Shown here in pieces: positions 1 through 7,870 of a stretch of DNA of 28,175 bases. The notes below the pieces were generated by a model, which saw only the letters and a list, made by a program, of their open reading frames with translations, was not told where the DNA came from and made no database searches. A program made the position numbers and the translations under genes. Each line of letters opens with the position of its first letter. The stretch's first letter is position 1. Source of the stretch: Paucimonas sp. (GTDB lineage: Bacteria > Pseudomonadota > Gammaproteobacteria > Burkholderiales > Burkholderiaceae_D); contig JAQSWC010000005.1 of NCBI GenBank assembly GCA_029266815.1, forward strand, positions 1-28,175, in the 5' to 3' direction.

Positions 1-191
1 ACTGTTTTGATATATACATAGCCATCCTTGCCAGTTGCGACCTCGTCACCTTCCTGCACCGGATGACCGGCGACCGCACCCTCACCGCCTACTGTGGACG
101 TCCCTGCAGAAAACACAATACGTCCCGCTTCTCCCGCATTGACAGCAGTAGACAGCAAGATTGCAAGAATTGAAATAATTGAACGCAACAT
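1..191 (-). CDS. FecR-domain secreted protein (partial, N-terminus only)
   Basis: Reading the minus strand from an ATG at 191 gives 63 codons that run off the left edge. The product opens with a hydrophobic signal peptide (MLRSIISILAILLSTAVNA, likely cut after the last Ala), followed by a segment beginning AGRIVFSAGTSTV and containing VQEGDEVATGKDGYVYI. This spacing of a beta-strand, then 'G..V..GD.V.TG..G.v.i', is typical of the FecR domain found in periplasmic or secreted proteins. A good ribosome site (AGGGGA) lies 6-11 bases before the ATG. The gene is divergent from the adenylate cyclase at 356, and a CRP-like palindrome at 237-252 sits in the shared promoter region. The FecR assignment comes from recognising the domain pattern in a fragment; the missing C-terminus prevents saying what else the protein carries. 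Confidence 0.72.
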   Translation of the reverse strand, partial: MLRSIISILAILLSTAVNAGEAGRIVFSAGTSTVGGEGAVAGHPVQEGDEVATGKDGYVYIKT

Positions 192-236
192 GAGTTTCCC
201 CTTGCCTAGCATTGTGCAGGCAGACTCAAAAAAAGA

Positions 237-252
237 TGTGACAGCAGTCACA
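237..252. promoter_or_regulatory. CRP-type operator in the fecR / cyclase divergent promoter
   Basis: The bases TGTGACAGCAGTCACA form a perfect TGTGA-N6-TCACA palindrome, the E. coli CRP consensus core, with AT-rich flanks. It lies 46 bases from the fecR start codon and 104 bases before the cyclase GTG. On the minus strand a weak -10 (CACAAT, 211-216) would place the transcription start near 203-204, which puts the site centre close to -41, a class II activator position for fecR; that geometry is an inference. The Crp-like protein at 3900-4688 keeps the Arg-Glu...Arg recognition-helix residues that read this half-site. Confidence 0.72.
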
Positions 253-355
253 TTTTAATGAGGCAATCGCTGAAATTTGTTGTTTTTTGTTTTTTTGCAC
301 CAGAAACCACGAACTCAGGCGCAAGCGGATTGCGATTTAGCGCCGCAGGAACAGC

Positions 356-2290
356 GTGGCTTTGCCAGTAGTTCGCAGGAACTATCCAGTTTATACTGCG
401 CCATTTCAAAATAACGCAGGCAATGCCAGGTCAAGCGCACTTTTGCCCCTGCCGCCATCGGTGACTGCTCTTCGCACTCCTCTTTCTTTCATTGCGATCC
501 TGCGATCGAGCATTGCGCTGGTCGCCGTCATTATCGGGATATGGGTCCAACTTTCATCGTCAGCCGCGTCATTCCGATTTGCCGATGAGTGGCTGCGCGA
601 TCGGCTCGTCCGAATGCATGCGTCTTTCGTACCGGAAGAACGAGTCATTCTGGTCGATATCGACGAAGCGAGCTTGTCTTCGTTCGGCCCCTGGCCATGG
701 CCGCGAGCTCGCCTGGCGGAACTGGTCGAGCACCTGATCGGCACCTACTCAGCGCGGGCGGTAGCGCTCGATCTGGTCTTTCCTGAGCCGGCAGATCATG
801 AAGGAGACGCTCGGCTGGCGATGTTGGCACAACATGGCCCGGTTGTACTTGCACAGGCATTTGACTATGCCACCCGCCCTGTTGCCTTACGCGTCGGCAG
901 GCTTGGACAGGGCAGCCCGGTTGCAACGCCCGAGGCTGTCGCGGCTCAAGGTTTCATCGCCAATCATGCCGGGCTTGCTGAGGCGTCGCATGTCTCCAAT
1001 ATCGGTGTCATTCCCGATCCGGACGGCACATTACGGCGCCTTCCAGTCATCACCGCATTCGAGGGCCAGCATTACCCCACGCTGTCGCTGTCCCTCACAC
1101 GCGTCGCTCAGGTGGCGCCGCGCCTGCCGGATGAGCAGACAGGACTGACTCGCATCCCCTACGCACGAACCTGGGACAGTTATACGGTCATACCAGCCGC
1201 CAATGTTCTGCACGGTCAGGCACCGGCCGATCTTCTCAAAGGCAAGCTCGTTATCATCGGATCGTCCTCTCTTGGGTTGAGCGACCGGGTTTCAACGCCG
1301 CTCGATCCGCTCACCAGCGGCATGCTGGTGCATGCCGCAATGACTTCGCACTGGCTCGACCTTCAGCAAGGAACCGCGCCGGCACAGTGGCCGGGGAAGG
1401 CGATTGCGGTCATCTTTGCGATTGTGGCCACCTTGTTACTCATGTACTGCCTGTCGCGCCTCTCCGCTGTAATGAACGCATGCCTGCTGGGCGGGCTGTT
1501 TGTAGGCTGGATCGGACTGGCTTACCTGATCGCTCCGCACGATCCCGTATTTTCACCGACCGGCCCGCTGGCCGTACTGCTATTCCTGATGGCGATTGCG
1601 GTACCCGTGCACTGGCAACTCTCCCAGCGCAGGTCGCGAAGACTGCTCGGCACACTCAAGCAATATGTCGCCACTGCGGTCGTCGATGAACTGCTGCGGC
1701 TCGACCTCAAGGATCCACTTGCACCTCGGCATCTTCATGTAACCACTCTGATCGCGGACATGGAAGGCTATACCACCCACGTGGAAGCGTTGCATATGGA
1801 TCACGCTGCCGCACTTACACGCGATTTCCTCGGCTGCCTGACACGACCAGTGCTGGAGTGTCGTGGCACGCTCGACAAATTTACCGGAGACGGCCTGGTG
1901 GCTTTCTGGGGGGCCCCGCTACCGGTTGATGACCATGCCGATCTTGCTCTCGACGCGGCACAAGGCATTGTCCGGGAAGTCCGGCGGTTCAACGATGCAA
2001 GGGAAACACTTGGACTGTCGCGCCTTCGAGTGCGCATCGGCATCGAGAGCGGCGTAGCCATGGCCGGCGATTTTGGATCTGCCTCGCGCAGCATCTACAC
2101 GGCTGTCGGTGACAGCGTTAACACCGCATCGAGACTGGAATCGATCGCGAAGAACATGCCTCACGACGTCATCATTGGTGCCGGCACGGCCGTACTGGCG
2201 AAACGCCATGCGCTCGCCTATCTCGGGGAAGTGACTCTACGCGGCAAGGAAAAGCCGACCAGGCTCTATACGCTGGAAGAACCGACATGA
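356..2290 (+). CDS. CHASE2-domain adenylate cyclase, membrane-bound
   Basis: This 644-residue protein is a class III nucleotide cyclase, predicted to make cAMP from ATP. It has an N-terminal transmembrane helix (about 44-66), an extracytoplasmic CHASE2 sensor domain (about 75-335), three further membrane helices (about 345-420) and a C-terminal cyclase domain (about 455-640). Metal-binding Asp468 (IADMEGY) and Asp512 (KFTGDG), the adenine-specifying pair Lys508/Thr582, and the transition-state residues Asn589 and Arg593 (VNTASRLE) are all present, so the enzyme should be active and adenylate- rather than guanylate-specific. The GTG start has an AGGA ribosome site a few bases upstream and leaves a 40-odd residue cytoplasmic N-terminus. 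Its stop overlaps the next gene by 4 bases. The ligand of the CHASE2 domain is unknown. A CRP palindrome lies upstream. Confidence 0.9.
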   Translation: MALPVVRRNYPVYTAPFQNNAGNARSSALLPLPPSVTALRTPLSFIAILRSSIALVAVIIGIWVQLSSSAASFRFADEWLRDRLVRMHASFVPEERVILVDIDEASLSSFGPWPWPRARLAELVEHLIGTYSARAVALDLVFPEPADHEGDARLAMLAQHGPVVLAQAFDYATRPVALRVGRLGQGSPVATPEAVAAQGFIANHAGLAEASHVSNIGVIPDPDGTLRRLPVITAFEGQHYPTLSLSLTRVAQVAPRLPDEQTGLTRIPYARTWDSYTVIPAANVLHGQAPADLLKGKLVIIGSSSLGLSDRVSTPLDPLTSGMLVHAAMTSHWLDLQQGTAPAQWPGKAIAVIFAIVATLLLMYCLSRLSAVMNACLLGGLFVGWIGLAYLIAPHDPVFSPTGPLAVLLFLMAIAVPVHWQLSQRRSRRLLGTLKQYVATAVVDELLRLDLKDPLAPRHLHVTTLIADMEGYTTHVEALHMDHAAALTRDFLGCLTRPVLECRGTLDKFTGDGLVAFWGAPLPVDDHADLALDAAQGIVREVRRFNDARETLGLSRLRVRIGIESGVAMAGDFGSASRSIYTAVGDSVNTASRLESIAKNMPHDVIIGAGTAVLAKRHALAYLGEVTLRGKEKPTRLYTLEEPT

Positions 2291-3504
2291 AGCGGCTCTT
2301 TAATTTGCCATTAGCGCTTATGCTGATATTGTCCGGCAGCGTATACGCCGATGCCGCCGAGGACCAGCAGGATCTCTACCTTGATGCGATGCGTTCGCTC
2401 TCGGAGGGTCGCCAAGCCGAGGCCACCGACATGCTGACACGCATGATCGAACAGGAACCTCAGCATGCAGGCGCTTGGCTGGATCTTGCCATCCTGCAGT
2501 GCCGGTTGGGTCATGCAGACGAGGCCGAGCGGCTGTTCGGTCTGATCGAGTCGCGCTTTGCTCCGCCTCCAGGCATTAGGGAAGTCATTCAAGTCTATAG
2601 AAAGCGCGGCTGCAAGTGGGAGCGAAAGTCACGAAGCTCAGTGTCGCTCGCGCGAGGCAGCGACAGCAACGTCAACCAGGGAGCCACGAATCCCATATTC
2701 AGCATTGGCGGAGGTCCCTCGCCGAGGGAGCTCCAACTGACACCGGAATTTCTTCCACAGCCCGATCAATACACCCTGCTCTCCGCGTCATGGTCGGGTG
2801 ACCTGACGCGAAGCGCACTGGAAGGATTTGCGCACTTCCGGATGCGTCGTAACGACTCGCTGGCGAAATACAACACGGCTACTCTCGCTGCCGGAATAGA
2901 GAAACCCTGGCGTTTCGGTGATTGGAGGGTGCGAGGTACGACAAACGCCAGCCTGATCACGCTTGAAAATCGTCTTTATCAAAAGCAGGCACAGCTCCTG
3001 GCGCGTATCACTCCGCCGGCTTTTCTGCCGGAGCGGTTCGATGTAAACCTGATGACCGGTTTGACGCACGTGAAGTACCAAAGCCTCCTCAACTTCGACA
3101 GCAACACTCTTGAGACAGGAATCCAGCTCGGATATAGCCGTACAAACGCACGATTCCAGGCAAGCGGCGGCTATCTTGTCGACTATGGCAGTGCCAAGCG
3201 CTTGGGAGGAAACAGGTCTGGCTGGTATGCCGGCTTGCAGGGCCAGGCACAAATTCGGGACCGCCTGATTGCGGAGGCAAGCTGGATGAAGCAGCATTGG
3301 GTCGGGGCGACGATCTACTCACCAAACCTGATCGACAAAATCAGAGAGCAGGACATGCAACTCTACCGGGCCGCCCTTATCGTGCCTTTCCGTGACCATC
3401 ACGCACTTCAGCTGGAATGGCGGCGCGTCAAAAACAACGAGAATATCTCGCTTTTTCAATATAATAGCCGCCTGCTGCAGCTGAGCTGGCAGTGGCAGAA
3501 ATGA
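2287..3504 (+). CDS. TPR protein with C-terminal outer-membrane barrel-like domain
   Basis: The 405-residue product starts with a signal peptide (hydrophobic stretch LPLALMLILSGSVYA, residues 7-21). Residues 25-95 look like TPR repeats (SEGRQAEATDMLTRMIEQEP, AWLDLAILQCRLGHADEAE). From about residue 115 the sequence is rich in alternating aromatic/hydrophobic strands separated by polar turns and ends LLQLSWQWQK, as in outer-membrane beta-barrels. The TPR-then-barrel architecture resembles the surface lipoprotein assembly modifier (Slam/DUF560) group, but I cannot confirm membership. The start overlaps the cyclase stop (ATGA), implying translational coupling and a shared job with the cyclase and the divergent FecR protein at the envelope. 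No lipobox is visible. Confidence 0.68.
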   Translation: MKRLFNLPLALMLILSGSVYADAAEDQQDLYLDAMRSLSEGRQAEATDMLTRMIEQEPQHAGAWLDLAILQCRLGHADEAERLFGLIESRFAPPPGIREVIQVYRKRGCKWERKSRSSVSLARGSDSNVNQGATNPIFSIGGGPSPRELQLTPEFLPQPDQYTLLSASWSGDLTRSALEGFAHFRMRRNDSLAKYNTATLAAGIEKPWRFGDWRVRGTTNASLITLENRLYQKQAQLLARITPPAFLPERFDVNLMTGLTHVKYQSLLNFDSNTLETGIQLGYSRTNARFQASGGYLVDYGSAKRLGGNRSGWYAGLQGQAQIRDRLIAEASWMKQHWVGATIYSPNLIDKIREQDMQLYRAALIVPFRDHHALQLEWRRVKNNENISLFQYNSRLLQLSWQWQK

Positions 3505-3899
3505 CATTTCCGCCAAGCGCCCTTCGGAATACAGGCCGAGGTAACTAGGTCCGCGCAGGGATCGCAAACGGTGGCGGATATGATCTTGAAGTTGCCTGCT
3601 CTTGCTGAAAGGGCATTTATTTCTCAACTGCCTGGTGCCTTCACCTCTACATTGGCTCCCGCCCGTATAAGTTTGCGGCGGGTTCTTGCATTTGGATCCA
3701 TGACGTATCTGTCTGGATGGATGCTCAGGCTGCCATCGGTTACAGATGGAGAGGCCTAGTCTCTTGATTGCAGGCGGATGGAGTGACACCATGCCGATTT
3801 GGGTACCGGGTCGCGGCTTCTGCGCGCACGACGTCGTGAACACAGGCAGCATACCGCTGGCAACACTGAGTCCCTGCCGGCAATTGGAATCTGATTGAG
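3505..3899. other. 395-base intergenic region, no convincing gene
   Basis: This gap separates the TPR/barrel gene from the crp-like gene. A 62-codon open frame at 3571-3759 has no recognisable motif and no good ribosome site. No RNA gene, terminator with a T-tract, or CRP-type palindrome is visible. An inverted repeat TTCCG/CGGAA (3508-3512 and 3525-3529) follows the stop codon but has a 12-base loop and no U-run. A TATAAG at 3666-3671 could be a -10, without a credible -35. The promoter for the regulator must lie here, but I cannot place it. Confidence 0.5.
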
Positions 3900-4688
3900 A
3901 TGAGCTTGAAAAAACAGGAATTGCGCAATATTGAAGTGAGCGTCGATGCGGATGGCGATGCGCAGCAGTCCGCCATCGCCGCTGAAGTCGCAAATCAGGC
4001 AACGCAAGTTCATCTCCAGGTTCATCTACGCAAGGTTCCCTTGTTCGCGGGACTTACCGCTGAAGAAATGCAACGGGTGAAATCAGAACTGCGCTTTCGC
4101 CAGTATGCAAGGCGCGACGTAGTGCTACAGAAAGGCGGCGCCGGCGACAGCCTGCTTGTTCTGATTTCCGGCCAGTTGCAGGTCATCGACATTACCGAGG
4201 ATGGACGGGCAATTGGCTTGCGCATGCTGTCGCCCGGCGAGTTTTTCGGCGAAATTGCAGTTATTAACGGCTCTACCCGCTCGGCATCCGTCGTCGCATT
4301 GAGTCCGGCCATCGTCGCCTTTCTCCCGGCGGCGACCGCCCTGCACCTTTTTTCGCATTCCCCATCCGTAGCCAGCCAACTGCTCCGTCATCTTGCGCAA
4401 AAAATCCAGCGCGACTCCGAATTCCGCGCGCTGCTAAGCATTAACAACACCTCGAAACGGATCTTCCATTTTCTGCTGCTGCTTAAGCAGAACCAGCCGG
4501 GCAATGTCCAGGCAGTCGAGAATCTGCCCACCCATCAGGACATTGCAAACATGATCAACACCAGCCGCGAAACCGTCACCCGGACACTACTGACACTGGC
4601 GCAGCAGGGGATCATCAGGAAAGATTCCAATCGTCTGATCATCAACGATCCAGAAGCACTTCAGAAGCTCGTTAGCGGCTCGACGTGA
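3900..4688 (+). CDS. Crp/Fnr-family cAMP-responsive transcription regulator
   Basis: The 262-residue protein has an extra N-terminal tail of about 40 residues, a cyclic-nucleotide-binding domain (about 45-165) and a C-terminal winged helix-turn-helix (about 195-255). In the cNMP pocket, FFGEIAVINGSTRSAS carries Glu118, Arg127 and Ser128, matching the E. coli CRP residues that hold the ribose and cyclic phosphate (Glu72, Arg82, Ser83). The C-helix position of CRP Thr127 is Asp here, while the following Ser is kept (DSE instead of TSE). The recognition helix TSRETVTRTLL keeps Arg223, Glu224 and Arg228, which correspond to CRP Arg180, Glu181 and Arg185, so a TGTGA half-site is predicted. No Fnr-type cysteines are seen. 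With the cyclase upstream and the operator at 237-252, a cAMP function is favoured. The ribosome site is weak (TGGAA at some distance). Confidence 0.87.
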   Translation: MSLKKQELRNIEVSVDADGDAQQSAIAAEVANQATQVHLQVHLRKVPLFAGLTAEEMQRVKSELRFRQYARRDVVLQKGGAGDSLLVLISGQLQVIDITEDGRAIGLRMLSPGEFFGEIAVINGSTRSASVVALSPAIVAFLPAATALHLFSHSPSVASQLLRHLAQKIQRDSEFRALLSINNTSKRIFHFLLLLKQNQPGNVQAVENLPTHQDIANMINTSRETVTRTLLTLAQQGIIRKDSNRLIINDPEALQKLVSGST

Positions 4689-4869
4689 GACTGGTTCTCC
4701 CTTGATCCGCTTTGCGGAAAGCTCTGTGTAATAATTGCCGCTTCCTTTACTTCCGCACTACAGGCATTCGCGTGTTTCCGCTGTTTTTCCCGTCATCTCC
4801 GTATCAAAGCGTGGCTGTCTGCGTCGCCACCAACGCATGCATGCAAACTATTTCGCCTGTTGATCTCTG
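4689..4869 (+). promoter_or_regulatory. Intergenic region expected to hold the glycan-operon promoter
   Basis: These 181 bases lie between the crp-like gene and the first glycan gene. They contain a small hairpin (TCCGC-TTT-GCGGA, 4706-4718) without a T-tract, an AT-rich TAATAAT at 4729-4735 that could serve as a -10, and a self-complementary GCATGCATGC at 4835-4844. No good -35, no CRP palindrome and no JUMPstart-like element is visible, and the ribosome site before 4870 is poor. A promoter here is inferred from gene order, not from a clear motif. Confidence 0.35.
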
Positions 4870-6201
4870 ATGGGAACCATTCGCGTCTCCAATCTGGGAA
4901 AGGCATATAAGCAGTACCCAAATCGCTGGTCGCGCCTGGTCGAATGGATCTCGCCTTTCCGTGTTAAACGACACGAGCTGAAATGGGTACTGAAAGATAT
5001 CAACTTCAATATTGCCCCTGGCGAATCGGTCGGCATCATCGGCTATAACGGCGCCGGCAAGAGCACGTTGCTCAAACTGATTACCGGAACTAACCAGCCC
5101 ACCTGCGGCGAGGCCTCGGTAGAGGGGCGCGTCGCTGCCCTGCTTGAACTCGGCATGGGCTTTCATCCTGACTTCACCGGTCGTCAGAACGCCGTCATGT
5201 CAGGCCAGTTGATGGGGCTTAGCGTGGAAGAAATAACTGCGTTGATGCCTCAAATTGAATCCTTCGCCGAGATCGGCGATTATATAGACCAGCCGGTACG
5301 CGTATATTCGAGCGGCATGCAGGTCCGCTTGGCGTTCGCCGCCGCGACTGCAGTGCGGCCCGACATACTGATCGTGGACGAGGCTCTCGCGGTTGGCGAC
5401 GTTTTCTTTCAGCAGAAATGCTTCGAGCGCATTCGCAGTTTTTGCGAGGCCGGCACTACGCTGCTGTTTGTCTCGCATGCAATGAGCGTCGTGTATTCAC
5501 TATGCGACCGCGCAATAATGATTGATGGTGGCCGTCTCGAAATTGACGGCTCACCGCGTGAAGTCATCGACCTCTATAACGCAAAAGTGCTTCAGCGCCA
5601 AAACGGCGCGGATCACGACATGCAGATCGTTACCGGCCGCCACGAAGCCCGGGAAAATGAAACGCCTACGTCATCCGAAGAGCCGCTAGTCGAGATGGAC
5701 GTACCCGATGCACCGGCGATCGGCTCGTTTTCCTCACAAGGCGTGACAATACGTGCAGTGGAAGTGCTGGCCGGTGGCCGCCCGGTGTCAGCGGTTGTCA
5801 GCGATTCTGATGCCACTGTCCGGATCCAGGTGCAATTCGATCAGTCATTCTCCGATCCGCACGTCGGCTTCCAGATTCGAAATGCGATGGGCGAGGCCAT
5901 ATTCATGACCAATACTTATTGCATGCATCGCTCGATCGGTGCGGTGCATGCAGGCGATGCAATTACGATCGAGTTCTCATTCAAGGCCGCTCTGTCACCA
6001 GGAGACTATACGGTGACTACCGGAGTTGCAGACGGCGGGGTGGGCGAAACAACCTTTCGCCGGACGCTGGCACGCTTGCAGGATGCGAGAGCATTCACGA
6101 TACTGAGAAACCTGGATGCAATCCTCTGGCATGGGATCTGCAATCTCGATCCAACCTGCAAGGTCCGACGCACAGGCAGAGAGGCGCCGCATGACGCGTG
6201 A
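4870..6201 (+). CDS. wzt: Polysaccharide ABC exporter ATPase with Wzt C-terminal domain
   Basis: The 443-residue protein is the nucleotide-binding subunit of an O-antigen/capsule ABC exporter. Residues 1-245 form the ATPase: Walker A GYNGAGKST (about 58-66), signature YSSGMQVRLAFA, Walker B ILIVDEALAVGD and switch His in LFVSHAM. After a charged linker, residues 285-430 form a beta-rich Wzt-C type domain (VTIRAVEVLAGG, VRIQVQFDQ, GDYTVTTGVADGG, with the C-terminal FTILRNLDAILWHGICNLD). In the E. coli O8/O9a systems that domain recognises the capped non-reducing end of the glycan before export. Here the WbdD-like methyltransferase at 8964 could supply the cap. The partner permease Wzm, normally the adjacent gene, is absent from the window. 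The 3' end overlaps cysC by 11 bases. Confidence 0.9.
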   Translation: MGTIRVSNLGKAYKQYPNRWSRLVEWISPFRVKRHELKWVLKDINFNIAPGESVGIIGYNGAGKSTLLKLITGTNQPTCGEASVEGRVAALLELGMGFHPDFTGRQNAVMSGQLMGLSVEEITALMPQIESFAEIGDYIDQPVRVYSSGMQVRLAFAAATAVRPDILIVDEALAVGDVFFQQKCFERIRSFCEAGTTLLFVSHAMSVVYSLCDRAIMIDGGRLEIDGSPREVIDLYNAKVLQRQNGADHDMQIVTGRHEARENETPTSSEEPLVEMDVPDAPAIGSFSSQGVTIRAVEVLAGGRPVSAVVSDSDATVRIQVQFDQSFSDPHVGFQIRNAMGEAIFMTNTYCMHRSIGAVHAGDAITIEFSFKAALSPGDYTVTTGVADGGVGETTFRRTLARLQDARAFTILRNLDAILWHGICNLDPTCKVRRTGREAPHDA

Positions 6202-6814
6202 CGTGGTATGGCAGGAATTCGCTATCGACAAAGCGTTTCGTGCTCACGCAAAAGGCCAGCGCCCGTGCCTGCTATGGTTCACAGGGTTGAGCGGCTCCGG
6301 CAAATCCACGATCGCCTCACTGCTTGAGCAACGCCTGGCGGCAGCCGGCAAGCATACTTATCTACTTGACGGTGACAACGTGCGGCACGGGTTATGTCGA
6401 GACCTCGACTTCACCCTGGAAGACCGCGCCGAGAATATCCGCCGCATTGGCGAAGTCGGAAGGCTGATGGTCGATGCTGGGTTAATGACATTGACGGCCT
6501 TTATCTCGCCTCTCCGTTCCGAACGCAGGATAGCCCGCGAGCTGTTTACCCGCGATGAATTCATCGAGATCTTCGTCGATACCCCGATCGACGTATGCGA
6601 ACAGCGCGACCCTAAGGGCCTATACGGAAAGGCGCGTGCAGGGACGATACGCGATTTCACTGGCATCGACTCCCCTTACGAACAACCCGAATCGCCCGAA
6701 CTGTGTCTCAACACTGTCCGCCACTCCCCGGGAAAGTGCGTGGAACAGATCCTTGCCTATCTAATCCTGCATGGATTTGTAAACCGAAACGCGGCGGACA
6801 TAGCAGAACGTTAA
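6191..6814 (+). CDS. cysC: Adenylylsulfate (APS) kinase
   Basis: This gene encodes a 207-residue APS kinase, which phosphorylates adenosine 5'-phosphosulfate to PAPS, the activated sulfate donor. The P-loop GLSGSGKST (residues 32-40) is followed by DGDNVRHGLCRDLDFT, the RAENIRRIGEV helix, FISPLRSERR, DPKGLYGKARAG and FTGIDSPYE, which together are the complete CysC signature. An upstream in-frame extension to 6116 is rejected, because the ATG at 6191 has a purine-rich site (AGAGAGG) upstream and gives the usual family length. The gene overlaps the wzt-like gene. No cysND sulfurylase or recognisable sulfotransferase is in the window, so assimilation genes are not the context; a role in sulfating the exported glycan is an inference. 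Confidence 0.9.
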   Translation: MTRDVVWQEFAIDKAFRAHAKGQRPCLLWFTGLSGSGKSTIASLLEQRLAAAGKHTYLLDGDNVRHGLCRDLDFTLEDRAENIRRIGEVGRLMVDAGLMTLTAFISPLRSERRIARELFTRDEFIEIFVDTPIDVCEQRDPKGLYGKARAGTIRDFTGIDSPYEQPESPELCLNTVRHSPGKCVEQILAYLILHGFVNRNAADIAER

Positions 6815-6870
6815 GCCTCGTGCTTTTACGATAAAATCTCGCTTCCCGCGCGCGGGCCGTCAACTCATCA
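6815..6870 (+). promoter_or_regulatory. Possible internal promoter and GC palindrome before the propeller gene
   Basis: The gap after cysC holds a plausible -10 (TAAAAT, 6832-6837) with no good -35 at 16-18 bases, followed by the perfect palindrome CCCGCGCGCGGG (6845-6856). There is no Shine-Dalgarno sequence before the ATG at 6871. This is the only sizeable break besides 8915-8963 in the otherwise tightly packed operon, so an internal start is possible but weakly supported. Confidence 0.25.
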
Positions 6871-7839
6871 ATGCACCTACTTCTCACTACTTCGCGATCC
6901 TTCCTGCTGCTCGATACTAAAAGCGGCGATATACGCTGCATCGAGCGCGGACATGGACTCTATTATGGAATCGCGCACGACGGCGACCATCTGTATGTAG
7001 CCGCGCGCAACCGTTTGGTTTCGTCCGACATTCCTCAGAATGAAGAGCGCGGGGAAATCCGCATCTTCGATCGCATGCTTCGACCATGCGGGTCGCTCCA
7101 GGCGCCGTTCGCCCTGAGAGACCTCCACGAGATAGGCTGGCACCGCGGCAAGCTGTGGGTCACCGCCTCTCATGACAATATGATCGCCATCTTTGATGGC
7201 GCCGCATGGGAACAGTGGTATCCGCTCGGGATGCCAGAAGGAGGCCCCTCGGACATCAACCACTTCAATTCCTTCATGTTCGATGATGACCGCGTGTGGA
7301 TTCTTGCACATAACCGCGGCGCGAGCGAACTGCTCGCCTTTTCATTGGAGACGCGCGAGCTGATCGAAAAAATAGGATTAGGCTACTGTGCGCACAACAT
7401 ATGGCGCGAAAACGGATCATTCTTCACTTGCTCGTCCGCCGAAGGCATGGTGAAAGGTGAAAATGGCTTTTCGCTGGAGACAGGTGGGTTTCCACGAGGC
7501 GCTGCGCACGCTGGGGGCATCCGCTGCATCGGCATATCAGAGGTGGCGGAACGCAAGGCACGGGACTTAACAGTTGGAAAAGTCATCGTCTTTGACGAAG
7601 ACTGGCGACAGGAGAAAGAAATCCACTTGCCCGGCGAAGGACTTATTCTTGACCTGATGCCGCTTCCTCAGGGTTTTTGCCTTGCCCCTGCCTCGAATGC
7701 CGACACGTTCGGCAGGAAATTTTCGGCTTTTATGAAGGGGCTACTTCCTGACCGGTTGCGTCTCCGAGTGGTCACAGCAGCGTACCCATTGGGCTTGCAG
7801 GTAGCGGCCGACCCGCCTTCAACCCAGAGAATGGCCTGA
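6871..7839 (+). CDS. Beta-propeller-like protein of unknown function
   Basis: I do not recognise a named family for this 322-residue protein. It has no signal peptide and no membrane helix. It contains several short repeats of the style 'G.YYGIAHDGDHLYVAARN', 'LHEIGWHRGKLWVTASHDN', 'HFNSFMFDDDRVWILAHNRG' and 'CAHNIWRENGSFFTC', each a pair of beta-strands with a His and an aromatic/Trp. This is the pattern of blades in a six- or seven-bladed propeller. Conserved-looking His residues near the strand ends could form a metal or ligand site. It lies inside the glycan operon between the APS kinase and an FkbM methyltransferase. A glycan-modifying enzyme (lyase or sulfo-transfer related) or a sugar-binding accessory protein is possible, but neither is shown. 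Confidence 0.6.
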   Translation: MHLLLTTSRSFLLLDTKSGDIRCIERGHGLYYGIAHDGDHLYVAARNRLVSSDIPQNEERGEIRIFDRMLRPCGSLQAPFALRDLHEIGWHRGKLWVTASHDNMIAIFDGAAWEQWYPLGMPEGGPSDINHFNSFMFDDDRVWILAHNRGASELLAFSLETRELIEKIGLGYCAHNIWRENGSFFTCSSAEGMVKGENGFSLETGGFPRGAAHAGGIRCIGISEVAERKARDLTVGKVIVFDEDWRQEKEIHLPGEGLILDLMPLPQGFCLAPASNADTFGRKFSAFMKGLLPDRLRLRVVTAAYPLGLQVAADPPSTQRMA

Positions 7840-7870
7840 CCATGACCCGAAACCATGAGGAACGGCCAGC

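Noticed and set aside
3571..3759. 62-codon open frame between the barrel gene and crp.
   Set aside because: No ribosome site, no recognisable domain and an unremarkable composition. It is more likely untranslated spacer.
3319..4002. 227-codon minus-strand frame across the barrel gene end and crp start.
   Set aside because: It overlaps two well-supported + genes, and its product is rich in Arg/Pro/Ser/Gln without motifs, as expected of an antisense shadow.
4706..4718. TCCGC-TTT-GCGGA hairpin after crp as a terminator.
   Set aside because: Five-base stem followed by AAGCTC on + and no T-run; too weak to call.
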